From: an uncultured Eubacteriales bacterium
GTDB taxonomy: Bacteria > Bacillota > Clostridia > Lachnospirales > Lachnospiraceae
Reading direction: 5' to 3'
DNA: 39,911 nt
Assembly (NCBI GenBank): GCA_949297565.1
Contig: CASFUI010000088.1
Location: forward strand, 1-39,911
Below are positions 1-9,368 of this stretch, piece after piece. Below the pieces are notes generated by a model. The model was given only the letters and a program-made list of their open reading frames with translations, did not search any database and was not told where the DNA came from. The position numbers were made by a program, and so were the translations under genes. How positions within the stretch are numbered: position 1 is the stretch's first letter; every line of letters begins with the position of its first letter.

Positions 1-1613
1 CCCGAACTTTGTTCCTTAAATTCCTTGACAGCCTCCTCAAGCTTAAGGACTGCTTTGCCCGTGCGTATCGCTAAGTCTGTCTTTGCCGCATGAAGCATCA
101 TCTGGCTTCTGGCTTTAAGCTTGGCCTCTTCTTCGTTAAACTCTGTGCCCGAAGCCTGTGCGATAGCCTTCTGCTCCTCCATAATTCTCTCGTAAGCAGC
201 GCTCTTTTCATCCTTTTCGTCGAGCATGCGCTCAAGCTCTTCTTTTGAGTACTCCTTCGTATCCCTGTTTCCGTACTTCTGCTCGCGCACAGACTCTATC
301 CAATCCGCAAGGCTTAACTGGCCCTCTATCTGCTCATCATCCTGCGTCTCCTCTCCGGCGTTCTCCTCAGTCTTCGAATGAACAGGGTGCGGTCTGAATA
401 TCTGTGAATCCTGCTCGTCGTCAAGCATTTCACTGAGATTTTTAGCGAGCTGTGCCTGTATATTCTGCGTATCATATATATTATTATAATTCGGCACGCT
501 TACAGCATCTATTTCCATAGCGTCCTCTCTTTCCTTTATGTGACGCTCCGCTTCTGCCCGCTCTTCTCTAAGCCGCTCTTCCTCGTTTTCACGGCTCATT
601 CTGTCATAACTGTTCTCAATCTTCTTCTTTGCGTTCTCAATAAGCTCCTTGAGAGATTCCGGCATCTGCCCCGGCTTGTTAGCCGCGGAACTCTCAGCAG
701 CCCTGTGAGCCATCTTAAATACAGACTCATTCTGCTCTTCATTCTGTTTCTTGGCCTCCGGCTGCTCCTCCTTTTCCTTCTCAACCGCCTCAAGCGTCAC
801 AGCTTCAGCCGTGTCTTTTTCTGTCTCCAAAATTCCGCTCTCGGTCTCCTCAAAATCGGCTTCCGGCTCAAGAGCTGCCGCCTCAAGCTTTTCGGCGTCC
901 TCGCTCAGAGCCTCCTCTATATCATCCTGTCTTATACGCGCTAGCTCCTGCTGCTGCTCAAACAGAATTTCCTTAGTCTTTTCGTCTCTTTCTTCCTTAT
1001 TGAGTGCGCTGTCAATAATCTTAATCTGCATGGTGGTGAGCGGCGCTCCAAGCCCCTGTTTAAGCTTCATTGCCTTCTCGACATAGATACCGTCCTGGAA
1101 TAAAAGAGCAAGCTCATCACAAGCCTTTACGCACTCATCCCTTCTTCCGGTCTTGGCATACAGCTCAGCCAGCTCATACATATACTTCTCGTCAATTTCC
1201 TGATTTTTGTAATCCTCCAGTATCTCGACAAGCTCATTATCCGATGCGCCCTCGGCTTTTCTCAGAATATAATAGAGAACGTATCTGCTCACATCATGCT
1301 GAGACATTCTCTCGTATTCTTCATACAATCCGTCCGCGTCATCAAACTGTTTGAGCTTAATCATAAGCTCGGTCAGCTTGTACACGAGCTTTCTTCCGCC
1401 GAGATTGCGGTTGTAGGCAAGAATGGCCATATCTCTTGCCTCCTCATAATCGCCTACCGCCTCCTGAACATTGATCGCCGTTGCGAGCGCGGACCAATCC
1501 TTTACCTTATGCCAGCTCATATCTTTTGCAATAGCAGCAGCCTCTTTATAATTTTTTTTAGCCGCAAGCTGCTTAATCTGTTCAATTTTAAGATTCATTT
1601 CATATTTATCCAA
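1..1613 (-). CDS. TPR-like / coiled-coil protein, C-terminus outside window
   Basis: The open frame runs off the left edge, so about 537 residues are visible and the C-terminus is missing. Residues 1-200 are paired amphipathic helices like tetratricopeptide repeats (for example 'YMYELAELYAKTGRRDECVK'). They are followed by an acidic, Glu/Ala-rich, probably disordered and coiled-coil stretch (about 230-380), then more charged helices. I see no signal peptide or membrane segment, so it is cytosolic. I chose the TTG start at 1613 because AAAGGTGG lies 9 nt before it; the first ATG, at 1598, is five codons in and has no ribosome site. It lies 251 nt downstream of the SMC ATPase gene, same strand, behind its own possible promoter. 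It is not a JetD-type nuclease in the part visible. An ATPase domain beyond the edge cannot be excluded. Function unknown. Confidence 0.8.
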   Translation of the reverse strand, partial: MDKYEMNLKIEQIKQLAAKKNYKEAAAIAKDMSWHKVKDWSALATAINVQEAVGDYEEARDMAILAYNRNLGGRKLVYKLTELMIKLKQFDDADGLYEEYERMSQHDVSRYVLYYILRKAEGASDNELVEILEDYKNQEIDEKYMYELAELYAKTGRRDECVKACDELALLFQDGIYVEKAMKLKQGLGAPLTTMQIKIIDSALNKEERDEKTKEILFEQQQELARIRQDDIEEALSEDAEKLEAAALEPEADFEETESGILETEKDTAEAVTLEAVEKEKEEQPEAKKQNEEQNESVFKMAHRAAESSAANKPGQMPESLKELIENAKKKIENSYDRMSRENEEERLREERAEAERHIKEREDAMEIDAVSVPNYNNIYDTQNIQAQLAKNLSEMLDDEQDSQIFRPHPVHSKTEENAGEETQDDEQIEGQLSLADWIESVREQKYGNRDTKEYSKEELERMLDEKDEKSAAYERIMEEQKAIAQASGTEFNEEEAKLKARSQMMLHAAKTDLAIRTGKAVLKLEEAVKEFKEQSS

Positions 1614-1634
1614 AATCAGACGCCACCTTTACTA

Positions 1635-1663
1635 ATCATATTTTTATGTAATCAATCCGACAA
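1635..1663 (-). promoter_or_regulatory. Possible promoter of the TPR-like gene
   Basis: On the minus strand TTGTCG and TATGAT are separated by 17 bp. The predicted start falls at the edge of the AAAGGTGG ribosome site, which would give an almost leaderless mRNA. That makes the call uncertain. Confidence 0.35.
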
Positions 1664-1864
1664 AAATCAAATTTTTACAGCCGAAACCAAATTAATATAT
1701 TATTGTCTGCAAATCCGATTAAACAGCTTAATTGAATTTTCCGGACATTCTCTGGTCGTATTTTATGCATATATGCACTCTTTTTCTTTCCTGCATACAT
1801 GTCATAAGTTTATCACAGCCTCAGTCGCTTGTAAACTTGTTATCAGAAAAATGCCCGCCCATTG

Positions 1865-4800
1865 TCACTCAAAAAAATCAAAGCTTGCCTGCTCATAATC
1901 CATTCTCGTATATTCAAGCTGAGACGTGTCAGTTTTGCTGTAATAATCAACGACAACCGTCTGCTGTCTGTTATCAACAAGCTTCTGACCAAGAATATAA
2001 TTGACGTCAAAACGCCCCGTAATAGCAGGTGTTGCGCCTCTGGCAGGAACAATAAGCTGAACATGATTGGTCTTTAAAAGCTTGAAAATAGGCTCCCAGA
2101 TATAAATATCCTTTGCGGCTCCAAAAGGATTGTCTATGAAAATCGTCTTTCCTATTACCTCAGTCTCATCAGCCGACGCGTTTATACTTGCTATATAGTT
2201 GATAACCGCAATCAGGAACTGTATATAGATACCCTGAGACTGTCCCGTTGAGCCCACCGCCTCCTCATACCTCAGATAACGGCTCTGGTCCTTTATCCTC
2301 TCACGCTTATAAAGCTGTACCCTGACAGCATTCATATCCGTTACAATCACAGAAAACATACGCTTCCATGTAAGTCTGTTTCTTATATATTTAAGACGCT
2401 CCTCGGCTGACTCAAAGCTCTCCGCCATAGTTACCGTCTCATCTATATACGAAGACATTCTGTCGCCGTAAAATTCTTCTTTTACATATGGAATCTGCAG
2501 ACCAATCATTGAAATAACCTCGTCGTCCATAGTAATAGTGGAGAGTTTTGGAAGTCTGTCAAGCTCTGTCTTAATATTACAGCAGGTCTGTACGCATCGG
2601 CTTTCAAAATTGCGCTTGATCTGCTCCATATCCTCTATTCCCTTTGAAATTCTGTCCTTTTCAAGAATAATATAATCATTGGTCCGAAGAAGTGCCTCTG
2701 ACAATGTCCTCGCCTCGTCAATATTTCCAGGCGCCTCGGCTGACTGGCTTATCTGAGCTGCAAGTTCTGAAGCATCAAGCCTGACAAGGTGTTCGGCAAG
2801 CTTCTGTTTCTGTTTAATGAAATCCTCTCTTCGGCGTTCCATAAGTTTCATACACTTAGCGTATTCCTTAGAGACAGCCTCATAAGAAGAAAGTTCTGCA
2901 TCTGTTTTCAGCTCCCCGGCTGACTCCTGCCGCAAAACATTTTTATCTGGCACAGCCATGCCCGCCTCCGTCACAATACGCTCTAAATCTCTCTCGCACA
3001 GATATAAATTTTTAAGTTTTTTACTCTGCTCTGCCTGCCTTTTCTTTACATCCTTCATATTTGACTGCAGCTTCCCCACAAGCTCTCTGTGCTGTTTTTC
3101 AAATAACTCGGGATTTTCACACTGTACGGGAGTATATGCGCCGAAGCGCTCCTCAATCTGATGTATGCCGTGCGCGATGCTTCCCTCAAGTCTGTTCATA
3201 AGCGCATTCTGAGCATCAAGCTCCTCGCGCTGTGCTCTGGTCTCATTTTCAATTTTAACGAGAAGGCTCTTAATTTCCATTAATTCGGCGGCAGCGCTCT
3301 CTTTAACCTCGCCTTCAGACAGCTTTCTCATAACCTGGCTGAAATCAGCCCCCCTGTACTCAACCGACCTGCGGCACTTTTCCATCGACGCGCGGCAGTG
3401 CTGCATCAGAGCCTCCTTGTCAGCAACATCTACCGTTTCTTTATCCAGAATTTCCCTGAGTCCGAAAAAGCGGCTCTCAAGCTGTCCTGTCGTCAGTCCC
3501 GACAAATCACTGTCATGAACTTCCGCTTCGATATTATTTTCGGGCTCCATCTCATAAAACCGTCTGTAATTTTCTTCCCAGTCTCTTGTTACCTTTTCTA
3601 ATTTCTGTCTTGCCAAAGCCAGCATATCCTTTGCCTGCCTAAGCTCGCCGGCATATCTTTCTGTCTCCTCCTTTGCTGACGAAACGCTTTGCTCTGCTTC
3701 TGATGCCTCTCTTGCCGCCTCACCTCGTTTTTCGTATTTTTCAGACAGCCTTCTGCTCTGTCCCTCTACAAGATGCAGAAGATCAAGCCTTCCGCAGTCC
3801 TGAGCATACCGCGACTTAGCCTGCTCAAGCATTTCCCCTGATTTTTGAGCGCTCAGCCTTAACTGCTCTGACTTCTTTTTAAGACGTTTTTCATCCTCCT
3901 CGCACTCAGAAAGACTTGTCTTTAAATTCTTCAAATCCGACAGCTCTTCAAGGTCCGAAGCCGCGTACCGGCGCAGCACGCAGAGGTAATCACCCCACAC
4001 TACCTGCTTTCTGTCTCTTAGCTTATCCAGCCTGTGATTTAAGCCTTCAAGCTCTTCCCTCGCAGCGTCAAGCTCCGACTTAAGACGCGTCTCATCTCTT
4101 AAGAAGCCCATATCCTTCATTGCAAAAGCCACGAGCTCTTTATTAACCTCAAGCTTTGTGTCGTAAAGCACCTGTTCGCTGACAATCGGCACGGCGTACG
4201 CACCGCGCTCAAAGTTCATAAGGGCGGCATCCTCTTTTATCCTCTCAAAATCATTTTTTATAATGAAACTGTACTCAATGAACGGAGCCCTCTTAAACAC
4301 ATCTCTCTTCTGTCCCGCATTTAACGCCGCAAACCACTCATGTCCTTCGACCACATCCTCCTTATAACGCGCCTTGAGATAGTCTCTGAGCTTATCTCTG
4401 TATGCCCCTCTGCATTTATAAGTTCCGGCTGAAGCGTTATCTATAAACTCTGTGAGTCTTGACGCCTCCTTCTCTGTCTCATCAAGTTCACGGCTCACAT
4501 TTTCATAAAAAGAGCCGATGCGCGTGTCGAGATGTTCAAGATTTCCGTCATTATATATTTTTGCGAGATTTTCAAGCTGCTCACGGTATTCCTCAGCGAT
4601 TTTCTGTTTTTTTGCCGCACGTTCAAGCTCGCTCTCAACAAAATCACGGCGTACCTCAATACCTGTAAGTTCTGCCTGAACTTTCGCCGACTGTGCACTC
4701 AGCTCATCATATTCCCTCTCGCGGCGAAGTATATCCTGCTTTTGCAGCCCAAGCTCCTCAGCCAGATTGTCTGCCTCAGCCCCGGCATTTTCAGCCACCA

Positions 4801-6325
4801 GAAGTCCGCATTTCTCCATTAAATCTGCAAGCTGTCTCTCATCCCCCTCTATTTCCTTACCCGAAAATTTTACAAGGCTTTCCGCAGCGGCCTGCTTTTT
4901 CAAAAACTCCCTGTGCCTTGTCTGTGCCGCTTCGAGAGCCGCTGTGAGCTGTGTGACACGACTTTCAAAAATACTGCACTGATCCTCAAAATTCTTCTTT
5001 TGAGCCTCCGTACTCTCATATAATTTTACCGCAATATCATGAAGCCTTGACGTGATATTCCGATGACTGAGCATGCGGTTGTCTACCGTCTCCTTAAGCT
5101 GAGCCAGAGAATTTTCATACCTCACATAATCCGCACAGTCATTTGCCGACTCCATAAGTTTAAGCTGCTCTCTCTTCTGCGCATAGAGCCTGTCTGAGCT
5201 CTCAAGCCGCGCGTTACCTGATGCAACAAGCTCACGAACTCCCGCAAGAGATTTCTCCTCCGCCGCAATCTGCGCCGCCTGAATCGCGCACTGCTCGCTG
5301 TCAAGCTCCTGCTGCATCTTCTCCAGCAGACTGCCGCACCTTTCCGCCTCATCTTCATTTGAGACCACAGCCCTTTTACACTCAACCAACAGGCTATACA
5401 GCTGATTTTCAAGCTCCTGCTTCTGACGGAAATTATCCTCAAAAGAAGCCGCATACTTCGCAAACCTTTTAACAGCTTCAACCTGTCTGTCATAGTTTCC
5501 AATCTGAGCATGCTTCTTTGAAAGCTCAAGCAGCTTATCCTTGATGTCCAGAAGCGTCTGCGCCATTTTTCCCTCATCGTCGGCAACTCCAAGACGGTTG
5601 TTAAATGATTTTTGTATAATCTCCTCAATCAGCAAATCCTCTACAACCTTACGGCTTGTCCTGTAATTTGTCTCAAAATATGTCCTGACATGCCCCTCAG
5701 TCTTATTGATACCTCGTATAATCTCCCACTGGCTCTCAAAAATTCCGTACTGTGTAAGAAAGTTCTGATAATCTCCCTTTCTGTCAAAAATCCTCACTGA
5801 CACACTGAAATCATTTTTTTCAAGATTTCTGAGATACTCCTTGAGACCATTGTATGTAATCTTCTCTCCGTTGCTTGTGAGCGGTAAATTTTTTATGTCG
5901 TTGTCCCCGAATTCTCTGTAAAAGATAACATAATTAAAGTATTCAATACCCGAAGAAGCAGACGAAACTTCCTCCTCTTTTGACGCGCCGCCTGACGCCC
6001 GCGCCTTTCTCGCACAGAAACCGGTCGTCATGTATTTATAATTATCTTTCCGGTAGCATGGCTCAAGCCTCCACTCAATAAGAGAGTGAATAACCGTATT
6101 GCCTCCGCCCTGACGAAACAGCTTCTCAACAGGCTGTTTCTCGTCAAGCGTACAGTTTGGAATTACATTCTGCAAAAGCATAAGCATCAGAAGGCTCTTT
6201 CCCCCTCCGTTTGCCAAATCATAAATCATGCTGCTGCAGTTCGGGCGCATCATAAAATCATCATACACCTGTGTTCCGAAATTATATTTTACATTGTTTA
6301 CTCTTATCCTGTTTATCTGAGGCAT
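1865..6325 (-). CDS. MukB/JetC-like SMC ATPase
   Basis: Large SMC-type ATPase of 1486 residues, expected to form the DNA-entrapping motor of a MukBEF/MksBEF/Wadjet-like complex with the two proteins encoded just upstream. The N-terminal head has a Walker A motif, ANGGGKS (about 38-44). Two long coiled-coil arms (about 230-640 and 740-1230) flank a globular hinge-like region (about 640-740). The C-terminal head has a signature-like GSTGQSQG (about 1358-1365) and a Walker B strand, TIFIDNPFG, with the aspartate at about 1398. The residue after that aspartate is Asn, where the catalytic Glu normally sits. The ATG overlaps the end of the KITE-like gene's region (3 nt gap) and is served by GGAGG 8 nt upstream, so the two are translationally coupled. 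MukB of E. coli has about the same length. The SMC assignment is firm; the exact subfamily (JetC type II-like versus MksB) is inference. Confidence 0.85.
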   Translation of the reverse strand: MPQINRIRVNNVKYNFGTQVYDDFMMRPNCSSMIYDLANGGGKSLLMLMLLQNVIPNCTLDEKQPVEKLFRQGGGNTVIHSLIEWRLEPCYRKDNYKYMTTGFCARKARASGGASKEEEVSSASSGIEYFNYVIFYREFGDNDIKNLPLTSNGEKITYNGLKEYLRNLEKNDFSVSVRIFDRKGDYQNFLTQYGIFESQWEIIRGINKTEGHVRTYFETNYRTSRKVVEDLLIEEIIQKSFNNRLGVADDEGKMAQTLLDIKDKLLELSKKHAQIGNYDRQVEAVKRFAKYAASFEDNFRQKQELENQLYSLLVECKRAVVSNEDEAERCGSLLEKMQQELDSEQCAIQAAQIAAEEKSLAGVRELVASGNARLESSDRLYAQKREQLKLMESANDCADYVRYENSLAQLKETVDNRMLSHRNITSRLHDIAVKLYESTEAQKKNFEDQCSIFESRVTQLTAALEAAQTRHREFLKKQAAAESLVKFSGKEIEGDERQLADLMEKCGLLVAENAGAEADNLAEELGLQKQDILRREREYDELSAQSAKVQAELTGIEVRRDFVESELERAAKKQKIAEEYREQLENLAKIYNDGNLEHLDTRIGSFYENVSRELDETEKEASRLTEFIDNASAGTYKCRGAYRDKLRDYLKARYKEDVVEGHEWFAALNAGQKRDVFKRAPFIEYSFIIKNDFERIKEDAALMNFERGAYAVPIVSEQVLYDTKLEVNKELVAFAMKDMGFLRDETRLKSELDAAREELEGLNHRLDKLRDRKQVVWGDYLCVLRRYAASDLEELSDLKNLKTSLSECEEDEKRLKKKSEQLRLSAQKSGEMLEQAKSRYAQDCGRLDLLHLVEGQSRRLSEKYEKRGEAAREASEAEQSVSSAKEETERYAGELRQAKDMLALARQKLEKVTRDWEENYRRFYEMEPENNIEAEVHDSDLSGLTTGQLESRFFGLREILDKETVDVADKEALMQHCRASMEKCRRSVEYRGADFSQVMRKLSEGEVKESAAAELMEIKSLLVKIENETRAQREELDAQNALMNRLEGSIAHGIHQIEERFGAYTPVQCENPELFEKQHRELVGKLQSNMKDVKKRQAEQSKKLKNLYLCERDLERIVTEAGMAVPDKNVLRQESAGELKTDAELSSYEAVSKEYAKCMKLMERRREDFIKQKQKLAEHLVRLDASELAAQISQSAEAPGNIDEARTLSEALLRTNDYIILEKDRISKGIEDMEQIKRNFESRCVQTCCNIKTELDRLPKLSTITMDDEVISMIGLQIPYVKEEFYGDRMSSYIDETVTMAESFESAEERLKYIRNRLTWKRMFSVIVTDMNAVRVQLYKRERIKDQSRYLRYEEAVGSTGQSQGIYIQFLIAVINYIASINASADETEVIGKTIFIDNPFGAAKDIYIWEPIFKLLKTNHVQLIVPARGATPAITGRFDVNYILGQKLVDNRQQTVVVDYYSKTDTSQLEYTRMDYEQASFDFFE

Positions 6326-6328
6326 CAG

Positions 6329-7159
6329 CTATTCCTCCCTCTCTCCCTGAAAATCCGCACCGCCGGCAGCCGCGCTGTTTTTTTGCTTATCGCTCATTAA
6401 AAGCTGAGAAAACCTTCCCCTGTAATCATCAAAATAATTCTCTATCAGAGCGCGGAAACGGTCGGTAGGATAATAGCGCGCCCCCTGCGCAGAGCTTTCA
6501 CTTAAAGCCGCCGCGTTTTTATCGAACTGTGTCCGTTCTCCAGGGTACGGCGTCTGATTTTCCACAAGAAGCTCCTGCGATATGAGAAAATTAAACACCA
6601 TTTTGACAAACCCGGCTTTTGAATTTCTGGCCGCTCTGACGCCCGACTGCTCCTCAACGGTTGCCGCCGGAAGCTCCTCCCAGCTCATGGCAATCTGCTT
6701 AAAACTGTTCTCCTCAACCTCGTCAAGAACAATTCCGGCGCTTTTATCAATTATGCCGTTTATTGCTTTGTCTACATTTTCAACAACATCCTCTATACGC
6801 ACATACTCAGCATACGTCGTCGCAGCAGTGTCCGTATAAAAATTAGTTATCGTATTGTATACCACAAAATATGCAAGATACAGCTCCTTGTTTAGCTTAA
6901 TTCCTAATTCCTTTTTCAGCTCCTCGTTTGTGTACCCAAACACTGCGTTATTCTGCCCCGCGCTGACATACAGCGCGTTTTTATACTCATACAAATTCAG
7001 GTTCATTTTCTTAAGAGACATCTGCACAATGTCATAAACCTCTGCATTTGTGCTGTATTCCTGATAAAGAGCCGCGTCAGCTCCCTTTTCGCTTACATTT
7101 TCACCCATTATAAGCCTGGACACAATATCAAGCGCCCTGTCCAAATTTCTGCTGTCCAT
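6329..7159 (-). CDS. JetB/MukE-like (KITE) subunit
   Basis: A 276-residue acidic, helical protein between the kleisin-like and SMC genes. That is the position and size of MukE, MksE or JetB. Such KITE subunits are tandem winged-helix dimers that bind the kleisin and regulate the SMC ring. The sequence shows helical winged-helix-like segments around 'LGIKLNKELYLAYFVVYNT' and a C-terminal 'PTDRFRALIENYF' segment; the last 25 residues are low-complexity. I used the ATG at 7159, preceded by GAGGA at 4-5 nt. A GTG seven codons upstream lies in an unfavourable context. There is a 36 nt gap from the upstream gene and a 3 nt gap to the SMC gene. The sequence resembles what I recall as DUF6063/JetB of Clostridia; that family name is from memory and unconfirmed. 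Confidence 0.7.
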   Translation of the reverse strand: MDSRNLDRALDIVSRLIMGENVSEKGADAALYQEYSTNAEVYDIVQMSLKKMNLNLYEYKNALYVSAGQNNAVFGYTNEELKKELGIKLNKELYLAYFVVYNTITNFYTDTAATTYAEYVRIEDVVENVDKAINGIIDKSAGIVLDEVEENSFKQIAMSWEELPAATVEEQSGVRAARNSKAGFVKMVFNFLISQELLVENQTPYPGERTQFDKNAAALSESSAQGARYYPTDRFRALIENYFDDYRGRFSQLLMSDKQKNSAAAGGADFQGEREE

Positions 7160-7195
7160 AAAATCCTCATTTCTGCGCACACTGCGTTTATTATC

Positions 7196-8704
7196 TTACC
7201 CTTCTCTCTGAAATATGACATCTGTAACCTCGCAGCCTGGCGCGAGCTCAAGCACTTTTGCGCTGCACTCTGTAATGGAAAACGATGTCGGCTGCCTGTC
7301 CGCAAAATGTTTTTTTAATATGTCGTCAAGAAAACTTTCGCTGCTCATTTCCTTCCCGCCGATTACATAAAATTTTTTCTGGCAGAGGTTTACAAAAAAA
7401 GAAAAATAGTCGGCATTTTTTAAAATATTTTCGGAATACATACGGCTCATAGCGCCGTTAAATTCCTCAAGTGTAAACTTAGCTCTCTCCGACAGAGCCG
7501 CCAGAAGATTTTCCATGATAAAAGAATAATTATGGCTTATTCGCTGTTCCTCCAGCTCGTCATCAAACACAATTTCCCTCGCCGGCTCAAGACTTACCTT
7601 TTCAGCCTCCTGATACCTTGCCGGTCCCACCGTAAGCGCATCATCGATAGCCGCCACGCTGAACGTTTTTTTTGTTTTCGGCTTCCACAGAGGATTAATA
7701 AGCTTCGCAAGCAGCTCAGCGTTATCTGTATCAATCATTCTCTTTAACAACACGGAAAAATCCACATGACTTCTTATCTGTCCCAGCTTTGCCCGCATAA
7801 CCGCGTCATCGGTAAGACGCTGCATGTCCGTGCACGCACGCAGAAGCTCGCCGTGTCTGTTCATTGCAACATTCAGCTGATTTTGAAGCTCGTATACCTC
7901 ATTCACCGTCCTGTAATACTGCGCGTCAGACCTTCCGCCGACTGACAGCTTCTCAAGCGCTGCCTGAATAAGCTCATTGTTTTTCTTAAACAGCTTTTCC
8001 TCCTCTTCAAACCAGCGCATTCCTGTCTCTACAAATTTCTCGTAGGCCTCGATTCCCGCAAACACATCAGATGAAATAATATTCATGACTTCATTTTTTT
8101 CGAGTGTAAGACGGCTGACTTCCTCGTTAATGCGCCAGACGACCTCTGTTCCGCCCTTAAAATTCTGCGCGCGTATCATTTTTTCCAGCAGAAGCTGCTG
8201 GACGCTTATTCTGCTCTCGTCTTTAATCTCTTTGGTGTCAAGATAAAATTCGACGGCGTCCGCGCTTATAGAATACCAGACTGTGTTATCGCGTATAGTG
8301 CTCTCAATCATTCTGACTCTTGAAATGCGTTTTTTTCTGTCAACCGGGTCAAAATATTCAAAATCAAAAGGGCGGCCGTCATTTTTTATTTTGTCAAAAA
8401 TGTAGCCGCCGATTTCCTTATTTTCCTCTTCACTTAAAGAAAGCCCGAAATCTCTTGAAATCAGCTCACGTATAAATTCAAGATATTCAGGATATGTAAC
8501 ATCTTTCTCCTTAAAATTATTTTCTTCTATAAAAAAGCGCAGTATGCCCATCACAATATATCCCATGTCCAGGACCTCGTACTTTCCGTCCTTAAACTGG
8601 GATAGCGAAACCTCTGTCAGCCTGAAAAACGGATAATATTTTTTCAGGTTGAGCATACGCGCCCGATGCTCAGAAACAATCTCATTCAACATATTTGCCG
8701 CCAT
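7196..8704 (-). CDS. JetA/MukF-like kleisin (JetA family)
   Basis: 502-residue protein that opens the SMC operon, the place of MukF, MksF or JetA. The N-terminal 120 residues look like a winged-helix domain ('NLKKYYPFFRLTEVSLSQF'). The middle (about 190-350) is a long helical bundle, and the C-terminal 130 residues form a second globular domain. This is the kleisin layout, with N- and C-terminal head-binding domains joined by a helical linker. I used the ATG at 8704 because GGAGG lies 6 nt before it; the longer open frame overlaps recR. The gap to recR is 67 nt with no terminator, so the operon probably reads through from recR. It resembles the Wadjet JetA family formerly called DUF5716; recognition is from memory and the subtype is not settled. 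Confidence 0.75.
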   Translation of the reverse strand: MAANMLNEIVSEHRARMLNLKKYYPFFRLTEVSLSQFKDGKYEVLDMGYIVMGILRFFIEENNFKEKDVTYPEYLEFIRELISRDFGLSLSEEENKEIGGYIFDKIKNDGRPFDFEYFDPVDRKKRISRVRMIESTIRDNTVWYSISADAVEFYLDTKEIKDESRISVQQLLLEKMIRAQNFKGGTEVVWRINEEVSRLTLEKNEVMNIISSDVFAGIEAYEKFVETGMRWFEEEEKLFKKNNELIQAALEKLSVGGRSDAQYYRTVNEVYELQNQLNVAMNRHGELLRACTDMQRLTDDAVMRAKLGQIRSHVDFSVLLKRMIDTDNAELLAKLINPLWKPKTKKTFSVAAIDDALTVGPARYQEAEKVSLEPAREIVFDDELEEQRISHNYSFIMENLLAALSERAKFTLEEFNGAMSRMYSENILKNADYFSFFVNLCQKKFYVIGGKEMSSESFLDDILKKHFADRQPTSFSITECSAKVLELAPGCEVTDVIFQREG

Positions 8705-8771
8705 AAACAGCCTCCGTCGCTGCAATCTGTATTTTATAACTCTATTGTTTTTAATCCGCCTCGCTTTTATG

Positions 8772-9368
8772 CTACAGCTCGGTGCGCCCCTCCAGTGCCC
8801 TGAGAAGCGTGACCTCGTCAATATATTCCAAATCTCCGCCTACAGGAACGCCGCTTGCAATCCTTGTAACTTTAATTCCCGTAGGCTTGATAAGCCTTGA
8901 AAGATACATTGCCGTCGTCTCTCCCTCAAGGCTTGAATTTGTGGCTATAATAACCTCATTCACATCTCCCTCAAGGCGCTTGATAAGCTCTTTAATCTTA
9001 ATATCCGACGGACCTATGCCCAGCATAGGGCTGATAGCTCCGTGAAGCACATGATACACACCTTCATACTTTCCCGTCTTCTCGTAAGCGGCAAGGTCCC
9101 TTGTGTGCTCTACCACCATTATAGTGCTGTGGTCGCGCCCCGCATTTTTGCAGATAGGACAAATTTCATCATCTGTGAGCGTAAAACATTCCCTGCAGTA
9201 CCGGACATTTTCCTTTGCGCTCTTTATTGCCCCGATAAGGCTTAAAACCTCCTCCTTAGGCATGTTAATAATGTGAAATGCCAGGCGCTGGGCGCTCTTT
9301 GCCCCAACCCCTGGTAATCTCGAAAGCTGCTCTATTAATTTATTAATATGACCGCTGTAAATATCCAT
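8772..9368 (-). CDS. recR: Recombination mediator RecR
   Basis: Full-length 198-residue RecR, which with RecF and RecO loads RecA on gapped DNA. The N-terminal helix-hairpin-helix reads 'LSRLPGVGAKSAQRLAFHI', a four-cysteine zinc site (CREC...CPIC, about 58-73) follows, and then the Toprim domain ('STIMVVEHTRDL'). The C-terminal 'RIASGVPVGGDLEYID' is typical of the family. Its ATG overlaps the ybaB stop codon (TAATG), so the two are translationally coupled, as in the widespread dnaX-ybaB-recR cluster. Confidence 0.98.
   Translation of the reverse strand: MDIYSGHINKLIEQLSRLPGVGAKSAQRLAFHIINMPKEEVLSLIGAIKSAKENVRYCRECFTLTDDEICPICKNAGRDHSTIMVVEHTRDLAAYEKTGKYEGVYHVLHGAISPMLGIGPSDIKIKELIKRLEGDVNEVIIATNSSLEGETTAMYLSRLIKPTGIKVTRIASGVPVGGDLEYIDEVTLLRALEGRTEL

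Noticed and set aside
751..1354. Plus-strand frames of 90-110 codons
   Set aside because: They are antisense to the TPR-like gene, with Ser/Arg/His-biased composition and no ribosome sites.
5122..5628. 168-codon minus-strand frame
   Set aside because: It lies inside the SMC ATPase gene in another frame, in its coiled-coil coding region, and is Arg/Leu-biased as expected of a shadow frame.
1865..8704. A complete, four-gene Wadjet plasmid-defence system
   Set aside because: No JetD-like gene is visible; only A, B and C counterparts are present, so a full defence system is not claimed.
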